Origin: Mangrovimicrobium sp048323675
Lineage (GTDB): Bacteria > Pseudomonadota > Gammaproteobacteria > Pseudomonadales > Halieaceae
Direction of reading: 5' to 3'
DNA length: 64,000 bases
NCBI RefSeq assembly: GCF_048323675.1
Contig: NZ_JBLWFK010000001.1
Coordinates: forward strand, 434,001 to 498,000
In this document: positions 18,101 to 25,568 of the stretch, piece after piece
Numbering within the stretch: the stretch's first letter is position 1
Layout of the letters: each line of letters opens with the position of its first letter
Position numbers and translations under genes: made by a program
The notes under the pieces: model-generated
What the model was told of the DNA's origin: nothing
What the model saw: the letters and a program-made list of their open reading frames with translations, nothing else
Databases searched by the model: none

Positions 18101-18855
18101 ACAGCGCCATTTACAGCGGCTGGGTCACGCACCGCCGGCTCGAACCGGCGGGTCACGCCTTCCGCTACCGGGTGTTCATGCCGCTGCTGGATCTCGACGA
18201 GTTGCCGGACCTGCTGGCGCGCTGTCCCGGCTGGTCGGCACGGCGCTGGTCACCGGCGCGCTTCCGGCGGGAGGATTTTTTCGGCGACCCCGCGCTGCCC
18301 CTGAAGCAGGCGGTGCTCGACCGGGTCGAGGAGGCGACCGGTGAGCGCCCGCCCGGCCCGGTGCTGATGCTCGCCAACCTGCGCTATTTCGGCTACCTGA
18401 TGAACCCGATCAGCTGCTATTACTGCCTCGACGCCAGCGGTCACGTGCACAGCGTGCTGGCCGAGGTGACCAACACGCCCTGGGGCGAGCGCCACGCCTA
18501 CGTGGTGCCCGGGGATGCTGAAGGCGACTGGCTGGAAGCGTCGTTCGGCAAGGCCATGCACGTGTCGCCGTTCATGCCCATGGACATGCGCTACCGCTGG
18601 CGCAGTAACCGGCCGGGCGCGGACATCAGCCTGCGACTGGCCAATTACGCCGGCAATAAACGCCATTTCGAGGCCCGCCTGCACTTGCGGCGGCAGGGCA
18701 GCTCTCCCGCCGTGTTTGTCCGCTACCTCGCCCTGTATCCCTTCATGACCCTGCGCGTGGCAGGGGCGATCTACTGGCAGGCATTGCGCCTGTGGCTCAA
18801 GGGGGTGCCGTTCATACCCCATCCGAAAACCCAGAACAGAGAGAGTCAAGCATGA
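18097..18855 (+). CDS. DUF1365 domain protein
   Basis: 252-residue DUF1365 protein. Typical stretches are SGWVTHRRLEPAGHAFRYRV near the N-terminus, NLRYFGYLMNPISCYYCLD, and EVTNTPWGERHAYV. The start is GTG at 18097 overlapping the upstream TGA, and the stop overlaps the next ATG (ATGA), so the three genes are translationally chained. The biochemical role is unknown. The constant association with the flavoprotein before it and the Cfa-like methyltransferase after it implies a step in the same lipid modification. No signal peptide; a possible membrane-associated segment near the C-terminus. Confidence 0.92.
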   Translation: MNSAIYSGWVTHRRLEPAGHAFRYRVFMPLLDLDELPDLLARCPGWSARRWSPARFRREDFFGDPALPLKQAVLDRVEEATGERPPGPVLMLANLRYFGYLMNPISCYYCLDASGHVHSVLAEVTNTPWGERHAYVVPGDAEGDWLEASFGKAMHVSPFMPMDMRYRWRSNRPGADISLRLANYAGNKRHFEARLHLRRQGSSPAVFVRYLALYPFMTLRVAGAIYWQALRLWLKGVPFIPHPKTQNRESQA

Positions 18856-20114
18856 GTAGTAATGCAAGCAGCGTCCGTGCGATAACCCTGCCGTCATTCC
18901 GGGGAGTGCGCAGTGGTGCGGATATTACCCGCGGACTGGTTTACGCCCTGTTGCAGCGCCTGCGCGGCGGAACCCTCACCATCCACGAGCGCGGTTCGTC
19001 ACGGCATTTTGGTGACGATGCTCCAGGAGGCATCAGCGCCGAGGTGATCGTGCACGACCCCCGTGTTTTCCACAGTGTCGTTTCCGGCGGCACCGTCGGT
19101 GCCGGCGAGGCCTATATGCAGGGCTTCTGGACTTCCCCGGATCTGGTGGCGGTGATGCGGCTGTTTTCCGCCAACCTCCACGCCATGGATGCCATGGATT
19201 CCGGCGGCTCGCGCCTGCAGCGCTGGGGTGCAAAACTCCTGCACTGGCGCAACCGCAACAGCCTGAGCGGTTCGCGCCGCAACATCAGTGCCCACTACGA
19301 TCTCGGCAATGATTTTTTCAGCCTGTTTCTCGACCCGACGATGATGTACTCCTCCGCGGTGTACCCCTCGCCCGAGGCCAGCCTGGAGGAGGCGTCAATC
19401 CACAAGCTGGACCTGCTGTGCCAGCAACTGGAACTGTCCCCTGAAGATCACCTGCTGGAAATCGGCACCGGCTGGGGCGGGCTCGCGGTACATGCGGCGA
19501 CCCACTACGGGTGCCGGGTGACCACCACCACGATTTCCCGCGAACAATTCGACTATGCCTGCGCCCGGGTCGAGGCGGCCGGCCTGCAGGACCGGGTCAC
19601 CGTATTGTGCAAGGACTACCGGGAGCTGGAGGGACGTTACGACAAGCTGGTTTCGGTGGAGATGATCGAGGCTGTGGGCCACGAGTACTACGCCGACTAC
19701 TTCCGTCGCTGCGGCGAGTTGCTGGCGCCCGGCGGCAAATTCGCCCTGCAGGCAATCACCATCGCCGACCAGCGCTACGCCCAGGCGCGCGACGAGGTCG
19801 ACTTTATCAAGCAGTACATCTTCCCCGGCGGCGGCCTGCCCTCGGTGGAAGTGATCGCCCGGCACGTGGCCCGCAAAACCGATATGCAGGTGGTCAACCT
19901 GCGCGACATCACCGCGGACTATGCGCGGACCCTCGCCGACTGGCGAGCGCGGTTCCTCGCCGCAGCGGAGGAGGTGCGGGGCATGGGCTACGACGAGATG
20001 TTCCTGCGTATGTGGGAGTTCTACCTGTGCTACTGTGAGGGCGGTTTCCGCGAACGCATCATCTCCACTGTGCAGGTAACCCTGGCGAAGCCCGGCTACC
20101 GCTTCGGGGAGTAA
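18852..20114 (+). CDS. cfa: Cyclopropane-fatty-acyl-phospholipid synthase family methyltransferase
   Basis: 420-residue Cfa/mycolic acid cyclopropane synthase-type SAM methyltransferase. The SAM motif is LLEIGTGWGGLAVHAATHYG. Family motifs ISAHYDLGNDFFSLFLDPTM, MMYSSAVYPSPEASLEEAS, VSVEMIEAVGHEYYADYF and IKQYIFPGGGLPS are all present. The enzyme transfers a methyl group to an acyl-chain double bond. In this operon it could form cyclopropane rings or the methylated precursor of furan fatty acids. Overlaps DUF1365 by ATGA and is followed 5 bases later by DUF2878. Expression is predicted to follow RpoE via the promoter at 16752. Confidence 0.94.
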   Translation: MSSNASSVRAITLPSFRGVRSGADITRGLVYALLQRLRGGTLTIHERGSSRHFGDDAPGGISAEVIVHDPRVFHSVVSGGTVGAGEAYMQGFWTSPDLVAVMRLFSANLHAMDAMDSGGSRLQRWGAKLLHWRNRNSLSGSRRNISAHYDLGNDFFSLFLDPTMMYSSAVYPSPEASLEEASIHKLDLLCQQLELSPEDHLLEIGTGWGGLAVHAATHYGCRVTTTTISREQFDYACARVEAAGLQDRVTVLCKDYRELEGRYDKLVSVEMIEAVGHEYYADYFRRCGELLAPGGKFALQAITIADQRYAQARDEVDFIKQYIFPGGGLPSVEVIARHVARKTDMQVVNLRDITADYARTLADWRARFLAAAEEVRGMGYDEMFLRMWEFYLCYCEGGFRERIISTVQVTLAKPGYRFGE

Positions 20115-20119
20115 CCGTC

Positions 20120-20644
20120 TTGTGGCGCAATCTCGTCAATGGCCTGCTGTTCAACGTCATCTGGTTCGCGGTGATCGCGAGCCAGTCGGCCCTGCTGGCC
20201 TGGCCGCTGGTCATCTTCTACGTGGCTGCGCACCTCATCTGGCTGGGCCGGGGGAGGGCGGAGCTGGCCCTGATCCTCAGCCTCGCGGGCTTTGGCCTGG
20301 TGCTGGACCAGTGCCTGTTTTTCTCGGGGTTGCTGATCCGGCCGGGCGCCGGTGGCACGGCACCGCTGTGGCTGTCGGCCCTGTGGCCGCTGTTTGCGAC
20401 GACCCTCATGCACGCTTTCTCGGGGTTGGCTCGCGCGCCGCTGGTAGCGGCGGTACTCGGCGCGGTGGCCGGGTACGGCAGCTATCGTCTGGGCGCTGCC
20501 ATGACGGATATCAGCTTTGGCCAATCCCCGCTTACCGATATCGCATTGACAGTATTGTGGGCCCTGCTGTTTCCCGCACTGCTGCTGATTGCCGCGAGAT
20601 TGGCGGGCGCGCAGCCCGGGGGCCGGAGTAGCTATGCATCGTGA
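20120..20644 (+). CDS. DUF2878 integral membrane protein
   Basis: 174-residue very hydrophobic protein with about five membrane segments (FNVIWFAVIASQSALLAWPL; VIFYVAAHLIWLG; LALILSLAGFGLVLDQCLF; and two near the C-terminus). It matches DUF2878 (YmdB-like small membrane proteins of RpoE-ChrR operons). The start is TTG at 20120, five bases after the cfa stop; a GGGGAG sequence at the end of cfa provides the ribosome site. Function unknown. Its place in the operon suggests a membrane lipid or light-stress role. Confidence 0.8.
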   Translation: MWRNLVNGLLFNVIWFAVIASQSALLAWPLVIFYVAAHLIWLGRGRAELALILSLAGFGLVLDQCLFFSGLLIRPGAGGTAPLWLSALWPLFATTLMHAFSGLARAPLVAAVLGAVAGYGSYRLGAAMTDISFGQSPLTDIALTVLWALLFPALLLIAARLAGAQPGGRSSYAS

Positions 20645-21278
20645 GTGGCGGGCCGTGGTCCTTGCCGGCAGTCTTCTGCAGGCCTTGCCGGTGGCGGCGC
20701 TACAGGCCGTGGGCACGGCGGTGGACGCGGAGAACGGTGAACTGCGCTACCGCGAATACCACAGCTGTGAACCCGGCAATGTCGACTGTAGCGTCGAGTA
20801 CCGCGAGCCCGGCGGTGAGCTGATCGCCCGCAAACAGCTCGATTACAGCGCTGCGCCATCGGCGCCTTCCCTGCTTTTCGAGGACCGGCGCCTCGGCGAG
20901 CGCATTGCAGTTGACGCTGAAAATTTTCCCGAGGGTGTCGTCATCGATGCCGGTTTCGATAATTTCGTGCGCGAAAAATGGCCTGTGCTGGCGGCCGGCA
21001 AGCCCGTGACATTCCGCTTCCTGCCGGCGGGCCGCGACTCGGCACTCGCGATGCTGGCCTGGGCCGATGAGCAGGCGGATTGCCCGGCGGAGCGGCTGTG
21101 TCTCAATGTCAGGCCGAAAAACTGGCTGGTGGCGCTGGTCGGGGGTGAGCTGCAGCTGGTCTATTCCCGCGCCGCCCGGCGCCTGCTGGAGTACCGCGGG
21201 GTGAGCAACATTCCCGCGGCAGACGGCGCCGCGCAAAATGTCGTCATCCGCTACGAATACGCTGTAGCGGCCCCCTGA
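20634..21278 (+). CDS. Predicted secreted protein of unknown function
   Basis: 214-residue protein and last gene of the RpoE-linked operon, overlapping the DUF2878 gene by 11 bases. The N-terminus MHREWRAVVLAGSLLQALPV followed by AALQAVG looks like a Sec signal peptide, giving a periplasmic or envelope location. The mature part is mainly beta-type with paired Cys residues (HSCEPGNVDCS; DCPAERLC). I do not recognise the family. The end of the ORF abuts the convergent sigma-54 regulator gene 13 bases away. Confidence 0.75.
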   Translation: MHREWRAVVLAGSLLQALPVAALQAVGTAVDAENGELRYREYHSCEPGNVDCSVEYREPGGELIARKQLDYSAAPSAPSLLFEDRRLGERIAVDAENFPEGVVIDAGFDNFVREKWPVLAAGKPVTFRFLPAGRDSALAMLAWADEQADCPAERLCLNVRPKNWLVALVGGELQLVYSRAARRLLEYRGVSNIPAADGAAQNVVIRYEYAVAAP

Positions 21279-21291
21279 ACAGCGCAGCGGT

Positions 21292-23181
21292 TCAGGCGTT
21301 GACCTTGAACTGCCGCGCGTCGATCCCCAGTTTTTTCAACCGCGATGACAGTGTCGTGGGTTTCAGCGCCAGCAGCTCGGCGGCGCCGCCAATGCCGAAA
21401 ACCTTGCCATTACAGTGTTTCAGCGCGGCGATGATGTTCTGGCGCTGCTGCAGGCGCAACTCGTCATCGGAGGCGATGGCTTCCCGCTCCCGGGCGAAAA
21501 CGGGGCTCTCCGCCAGTGCCTCGGTCCGGTCCGCGGGGAAAAAGTGCGGCTCGAATTTCACCACACTGCCGCGGGTGAGAATCACCTGGCGTTCAATGAC
21601 GTTTTCCAGCTCGCGGATATTGCCCGGCCAGTGGTAGTTGCACAGCCTGTCGACCTCCGCCAGCGGCAGTTTCAGTTCACCCTTGTTGGCCCGCTGGCAG
21701 GCCTTTTTCAGGAAGTGCTGGGTGAGCAGGGGAATGTCCTCGCGCCGCTGCCGCAGTGGCGCCGACTCGACCGGGAACACGTTGAGGCGGAAATACAGGT
21801 CCTCGCGGAACAGGCCCTCGCGGACCAGCGCCGCCAGGTCACGGTTGGTCGCCGCTATGATGCGCACGTTGACGTCCCGGGTGACGGCTTCGCCGACCCG
21901 TTCAAACTGCTGCTCCTGCAGCACCCGCAGTAGCTTCCCCTGCAGCCGCAAGGGAATCTCGCCCACCTCGTCGAGAAACAGGGTGCCGCCATCGGCAAGT
22001 TCGAAACGCCCGGCGCGGTCGTCGGTGGCGCCGGTAAAGGCACCCTTGCGATGGCCGAAGAATTCGCTCTCGAACAGCTCCTCGGGAATCGCCGCGCAGT
22101 TGACCCGGATCAGCGAACGCTGCGAGCGCGGGCTGATCTCGTGGATGGCGCGGGCGATCAGTTCCTTGCCGGTGCCGGATTCGCCGTGGATGAACACCGT
22201 GGCGTCGGTGGGCGCCACCAGTTCGATCTGCTGCAGGGTTTTCTGGATCGCCGCGCTCTTGCCGACGATGCGGTGGTGGTTGAATACCGAGTTGATCTCT
22301 TCCTGCAGGTAGGCGTTTTCCAGTTCCAGACGGTGCTTGAGGCGTTCGACCTCTTCCAGCGCCGCCTCCAGCCGGCGCCGGTCAGCTTTTTTCTGCGATA
22401 CGTCACGAAAGATCACCACGGTACCGACGATGATATTGTCGTCGCGAATCGGGGTGCTGGTGTATTCCACGTCGATGGGTTCCCCGGACTTCGACCAGAA
22501 CACGTCGTTGTCCACCCGGTGGACGCTGCCGTCGCGAAAGGCCGCAAAGATCGGGCAGGCGTCGATCTGGTAGTGGGAGCCGTCGGCGTGGGAGTGATGC
22601 ACCATCTTGTGCATGTTCAGCCCGGCCAGTTCCTCCGCGCTGTAGCCGAGAATCCGTTCCGCCGCCGGGTTGACGAATGTGGTGTTGCCGTTGGCGTCCA
22701 CCCCGTAAATGCCTTCCCCGGCGGCATCCAGCAGCAACTGGTTTTCCCGTTCGAACTCGTGGAACACCTGGGAAACCCGGCGCCAGTGGGTAATGCCGGA
22801 CAGGTAGTGCCGGTGGGCATCGGCCCGCGCGCGCAGTTTGTCCAGCTCTGCGGTCTTCTGCATGCTCAGGTGCAACAGCCGTTCATCCCCCGATTCGCTG
22901 TAGCGGCCGGTCAGCTCGATGTGTACGGGTTCCTCTGCCGAGAGCACCTGTAACTGGTCGGACCAGCCGCGGCCGCGCTCGATCAGTTCCTGGGTGAAGG
23001 CGATGAAGCCGGGGAAACTCGGCGAGAACAGGCGGCTGGGGCGTTGTGCCATGGTGGTTTGCAGGTCCATTTGCAGCAGGCGGCAGGCTTCCTGGTTGGC
23101 TTCGATGATCGCGTCTTCTGCCGGGTCGATGATCAGCTGGGCGGTGGCAGAAAAGTTGAAATGGCGGTTGTAGGTGTTCAT
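21292..23181 (-). CDS. PAS-domain sigma-54-dependent activator, likely regulator of the cyanate operon
   Basis: 629-residue enhancer-binding protein. Order: an N-terminal PAS-like sensor (residues about 5-110), a second PAS (LLLDAAGEGIYGVDANGNTT, NPAAERILGYSAEELAG), a coiled linker, and an AAA+ domain with Walker A GESGTGKE, the sigma-54 contact loop GAFTGA, and Walker B GGTLFLDEVGEIP. A Fis-type helix-turn-helix ends it (AAELLALKPTTLSSRLKKLG). No receiver domain, so it probably senses a ligand or redox signal through the PAS domains. The ATG at 23181 is chosen by conserved N-terminus. It is divergent from a cyanate transport operon that carries a sigma-54 promoter and palindromic upstream sites, so it is the likely activator. 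Confidence 0.93.
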   Translation of the reverse strand: MNTYNRHFNFSATAQLIIDPAEDAIIEANQEACRLLQMDLQTTMAQRPSRLFSPSFPGFIAFTQELIERGRGWSDQLQVLSAEEPVHIELTGRYSESGDERLLHLSMQKTAELDKLRARADAHRHYLSGITHWRRVSQVFHEFERENQLLLDAAGEGIYGVDANGNTTFVNPAAERILGYSAEELAGLNMHKMVHHSHADGSHYQIDACPIFAAFRDGSVHRVDNDVFWSKSGEPIDVEYTSTPIRDDNIIVGTVVIFRDVSQKKADRRRLEAALEEVERLKHRLELENAYLQEEINSVFNHHRIVGKSAAIQKTLQQIELVAPTDATVFIHGESGTGKELIARAIHEISPRSQRSLIRVNCAAIPEELFESEFFGHRKGAFTGATDDRAGRFELADGGTLFLDEVGEIPLRLQGKLLRVLQEQQFERVGEAVTRDVNVRIIAATNRDLAALVREGLFREDLYFRLNVFPVESAPLRQRREDIPLLTQHFLKKACQRANKGELKLPLAEVDRLCNYHWPGNIRELENVIERQVILTRGSVVKFEPHFFPADRTEALAESPVFAREREAIASDDELRLQQRQNIIAALKHCNGKVFGIGGAAELLALKPTTLSSRLKKLGIDARQFKVNA

Positions 23182-23264
23182 GTGTTCTCTGGTTTTACGG
23201 AGTGTTGATCTTTGGTGATTTCGGGTGTTGGAGGGCCTACCCGTTGTCGGTGGACCTACCCGGC

Positions 23265-23377
23265 CTGAGTCGCAGTCAGCCCCACTGGAACGCGCCAAAA
23301 AGCGCACATCCATGTGCAGGCTCGGGCGGCGACATCCATGTCGCCGCACGGTTCCAGTGGGGCTGACTGCGACTCAG
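23265..23377 (-). repeat. Structured repeat element 3 (long arms, two GGA-loop hairpins)
   Basis: Perfect 27-bp inverted arms at 23265-23291 and 23351-23377 around a 59-base core. On the minus strand hairpin 1 is 23347-23326 (stem GCGGCGAC/GTCGCCGC, loop ATGGAT) and hairpin 2 is 23317-23304 (stem GCAC/GTGC, loop ATGGAT), linked by CCGAGCCT and followed by GCTTTTTGGCG. It is in sense orientation to the sigma-54 activator, 83 bases upstream of its start codon, so it could lie in that gene's leader. Confidence 0.9.
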
Positions 23378-23484
23378 TCCTCGCATTGCGGTTAACCCGG
23401 ATCTTTGGTGAGTTCGTTCAAACAGAAACTAATCGGGAATGGGCTTTGATTTGTCGTTTGGTATTTCTTGATCACACACTTGCT

Positions 23485-23551
23485 CCCGATTCCCGATTCC
23501 CGATTCCCGATTCCCGATTCCCGATTCCCGATTCCCGATTCCCGATTCCCG
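23485..23551. repeat. 7-bp tandem repeat, about 9.5 copies
   Basis: CCCGATT repeated without interruption (nine complete units and a partial tenth). It is not a CRISPR: no spacers and the unit is too short. Copy number is likely variable by slippage. It sits between structured elements 3 and 4, away from the promoter signals. Confidence 0.95.
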
Positions 23552-23607
23552 CGCCTTGGTTCGAGAATGGATTCCTCCAGCGCACCGCACTCGCTCGAAA
23601 CGGAGGG

Positions 23608-23718
23608 CTGTGCAGGACTATGCCTGTTGGAACCGTGTGGCGACATGGATGTCGCCACCCGAGCCTGCACACGGACGTGCGCTTTTTGGCGTGTTCCAAC
23701 AGGCATAGTCCTGCACAG
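23608..23718 (+). repeat. Structured repeat element 4 (long arms, two GGA-loop hairpins)
   Basis: Perfect 26-bp inverted arms at 23608-23633 and 23693-23718 around a 59-base core nearly identical to that of element 3. Hairpin 1 at 23637-23658 has stem GTGGCGAC/GTCGCCAC, where the C-G pair of element 3 is replaced by T-A, a compensatory change. Hairpin 2 at 23667-23680 has stem GCAC/GTGC with loop ACGGAC in place of ATGGAT. It lies in sense orientation to the cyanate operon but upstream of its predicted sigma-54 start site. Confidence 0.9.
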
Positions 23719-23791
23719 ACCGGGGAGCCACGCACCGCCCCCAAAAACCTCCCGATTACACAAACACAGTTATTCAAGAACCAGGCCAAAC

Positions 23792-23845
23792 TACGAAAAT
23801 TCGTAATCAAAAACTACGAAACCCCGTGATTTACGAAATTTCGTA
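23792..23845 (+). promoter_or_regulatory. Three palindromic activator (UAS) sites of the cyanate operon
   Basis: TACGAAATTTCGTA at 23832-23845 is a perfect 14-bp palindrome. TACGAAAATTCGTA at 23792-23805 is the same with one off-axis central pair. TACGAAACCCCGTG at 23815-23828 is a degraded middle copy. They end about 70 bases before the -24 element, the usual place for a sigma-54 activator's enhancer, and the gene for such an activator is divergent. Confidence 0.8.
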
Positions 23846-23875
23846 CCCCCAGGCATCTCCGGCCTAACCCAAATA

Positions 23876-23888
23876 AATCAACACATAA
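23876..23888 (+). promoter_or_regulatory. Candidate IHF site
   Basis: AATCAACACATAA matches the IHF core WATCAA-N4-TTR except for one base. It lies in an A-rich stretch between the palindromic activator sites and the -24/-12 promoter, where IHF bends DNA in many sigma-54 promoters. Confidence 0.45.
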
Positions 23889-23915
23889 CAACAAGTTAAG
23901 CCAGTACCGACAGTT

Positions 23916-23931
23916 TGGCACCGGAATTGCT
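23916..23931 (+). promoter_or_regulatory. Sigma-54 (-24/-12) promoter of the cyanate operon
   Basis: TGGCAC at 23916-23921, CGGAA spacer, TTGCT at 23927-23931. This is an exact match to the TGGCAC-N5-TTGCW consensus with correct GG-N10-GC spacing. The transcript should begin near 23942, leaving a leader of roughly 150 bases. Confidence 0.92.
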
Positions 23932-24089
23932 ATCTACCTGTCAGCGGCTGCGCAAAGAGTGCCGATCCGGCGGAAGCCGGCCGAAAGCAGGGCAGCAAGC
24001 AGGGGCAACATGAGCAGAGAGCGACCCGCGCGATCCACCTGCGCACCAACTTGAACCACACAACGACAACCGGATGAGGACACACCACC

Positions 24090-25565
24090 ATGAGCAACAA
24101 GAGCCTTGGCAATCCCTTCGATGCCGATACCCGACTGACCCATACCGCCAGCTGCAGTTGTGATGCCTGTTCAGCGGAAGCGGCGAACCCCGGGGGGCTG
24201 GGAGACAGGGAGCGCCAGATACTCTTGGAACGCCAGATCGAGGCGGGCGCCAGCCACGCGCACACGGCCCCGGCGGCGGGTCCCGCCAGCCCGCAGTTCG
24301 ACAGCTCGGAGGACATGATGGACCGGGTGATCGAGAGCGCGATCGTGCGCGGGGTGTTCGGCCACAACGACGCCGACCGGCGCCAGTTCATCAAGCTGGT
24401 GGGCGGCGGCACCCTGGCGGCGGCGCTGGGTACCATCCTGCCGATGGATAAGGTCAAGGCGGCGGTGAAGGATTCCATCGGGCCGCTGGAAAAAACCAAG
24501 CTGAAAGTCGGTTTCGTGCCGATTACCTGCGCCACGCCGATCATCATGGCCCAGCCGATGGGTTTCTACGCCAAGTACGGCCTGGACGTGGACGTGATCA
24601 AGACCGCCGGCTGGGCGGTGGCGCGGGACAAGTCGCTCAACGGCGAGTACGACGCCTCCCACATGCTCACCCCGATGCCGCTGGCGATGACCATGGGCGC
24701 GGGTTCCACGGCGACGCCCTATATCATGCCGGCGGTGGAGAACATCAACGGCCAGGCCATCGTGCTGCACAACAAGCACAAGGACAAGCGCGACCCGAAA
24801 CAGTGGAAGGGCTTCAAGTTCGGCGTGCCCTTCGACTACTCCATGCACAACTTCCTGCTGCGCTACTACGTGGCGGAACACGGCATCGATCCGGACCAGG
24901 ATATCCAGATCCGCGTAGTGCCGCCGCCGGAGATGGTGGCCAACCTGCGCGCCGGCAACCTCGACGGCTATCTCTCACCCGACCCTTTCAACCAGCGGGC
25001 GGTGTACGAGAAAGTCGGCTTCCTGCACACCCTGACCAAGGACATCTGGGAGGGTCACCCCTGCTGCGCCTTCGCCTGCAGCCAGAAGTTCGCTACCGAG
25101 ATGCCCAACACCTACGCGGCGCTGTTCAAGTCCATCGTCGACGCCACCCACTACTCGCACAAGGCGGAGAACCGCGCGGAGATCGCCAAGGCCATCTCGC
25201 CGAAGAACTACCTCAATCAGCCGGAGATCGTGGTCAACCAGGTGCTCACCGGGCGCTACGTGGACGGCCTGGAGAAGAAGGTCTACGACGTGCCCGACCG
25301 CATCGACTTCGACCCCTTCCCCTGGCACTCGATGGCGGTGTGGATCCTCACCCAGATGAAGCGCTGGGGCTACGTGGAGGGCGACATCGACTACACCGGC
25401 ATCGCCGAGCAGGTCTACGTGGCCTCGGAAACCGCGGAGGTCATGAAGAGCCTCGGCTATGAGCCGCCGGCCAAGACCTACGAGAACTACACCATCATGG
25501 GCAAGGAGTTCGACTACACCAAGCCGGAAGAATACATCGCCAGCTTTGCCATCAAGCGGACCTGA
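24090..25565 (+). CDS. cynA: Cyanate/nitrate-type ABC transporter substrate-binding protein
   Basis: 491-residue NrtA/CmpA/CynA-family binding protein (KLKVGFVPITCATPIIMAQP; DVIKTAGWAVARDKSLNGEY; LTPMPLAMTMGAG). A cyanate role is assigned because cyanase is encoded three genes downstream; nitrate or bicarbonate binding cannot be excluded from sequence alone. It has a twin-arginine motif, DRRQFIK, at residues 96-102, followed by LVGGGTLAAALGTILP, implying Tat export. The motif is preceded by an unusually long N-terminal stretch with a Cys-rich SCSCDACS (residues 21-28), which is a recurring feature of proteobacterial members. An internal ATG near residue 76 would shorten this. Confidence 0.88.
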   Translation: MSNKSLGNPFDADTRLTHTASCSCDACSAEAANPGGLGDRERQILLERQIEAGASHAHTAPAAGPASPQFDSSEDMMDRVIESAIVRGVFGHNDADRRQFIKLVGGGTLAAALGTILPMDKVKAAVKDSIGPLEKTKLKVGFVPITCATPIIMAQPMGFYAKYGLDVDVIKTAGWAVARDKSLNGEYDASHMLTPMPLAMTMGAGSTATPYIMPAVENINGQAIVLHNKHKDKRDPKQWKGFKFGVPFDYSMHNFLLRYYVAEHGIDPDQDIQIRVVPPPEMVANLRAGNLDGYLSPDPFNQRAVYEKVGFLHTLTKDIWEGHPCCAFACSQKFATEMPNTYAALFKSIVDATHYSHKAENRAEIAKAISPKNYLNQPEIVVNQVLTGRYVDGLEKKVYDVPDRIDFDPFPWHSMAVWILTQMKRWGYVEGDIDYTGIAEQVYVASETAEVMKSLGYEPPAKTYENYTIMGKEFDYTKPEEYIASFAIKRT

Positions 25566-25568
25566 ACC

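Larger units (their letters stand above)
23182..24089. other. Long divergent intergenic region, regulator to cyanate operon
   Basis: About 900 bases without a credible gene; small open frames are made by palindromes and the 7-bp array. From left to right it holds structured element 3, a 7-bp tandem array, structured element 4, three palindromic activator sites, an IHF-like site, a sigma-54 promoter, and a leader of about 150 bases before the transporter gene. Confidence 0.85.

Noticed and set aside
19186..19204. Fifth structured element (CATGGATG-like words inside cfa)
   Set aside because: The words encode part of the Cfa protein and have no inverted arms or second hairpin.
23485..23551. CRISPR array
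   Set aside because: The unit is 7 bp with no spacers, and no cas gene is present.
2561..23718. Integron attC sites
   Set aside because: The elements are palindromic and folded, but lack the GTTRRRY-type core sites, and there is no integrase or cassette array.
23314..23829. Small proteins with RFPIPDS or GNRESGI repeats
   Set aside because: They are translations of the 7-bp array and the palindromic elements, with no ribosome sites and no conserved protein character.
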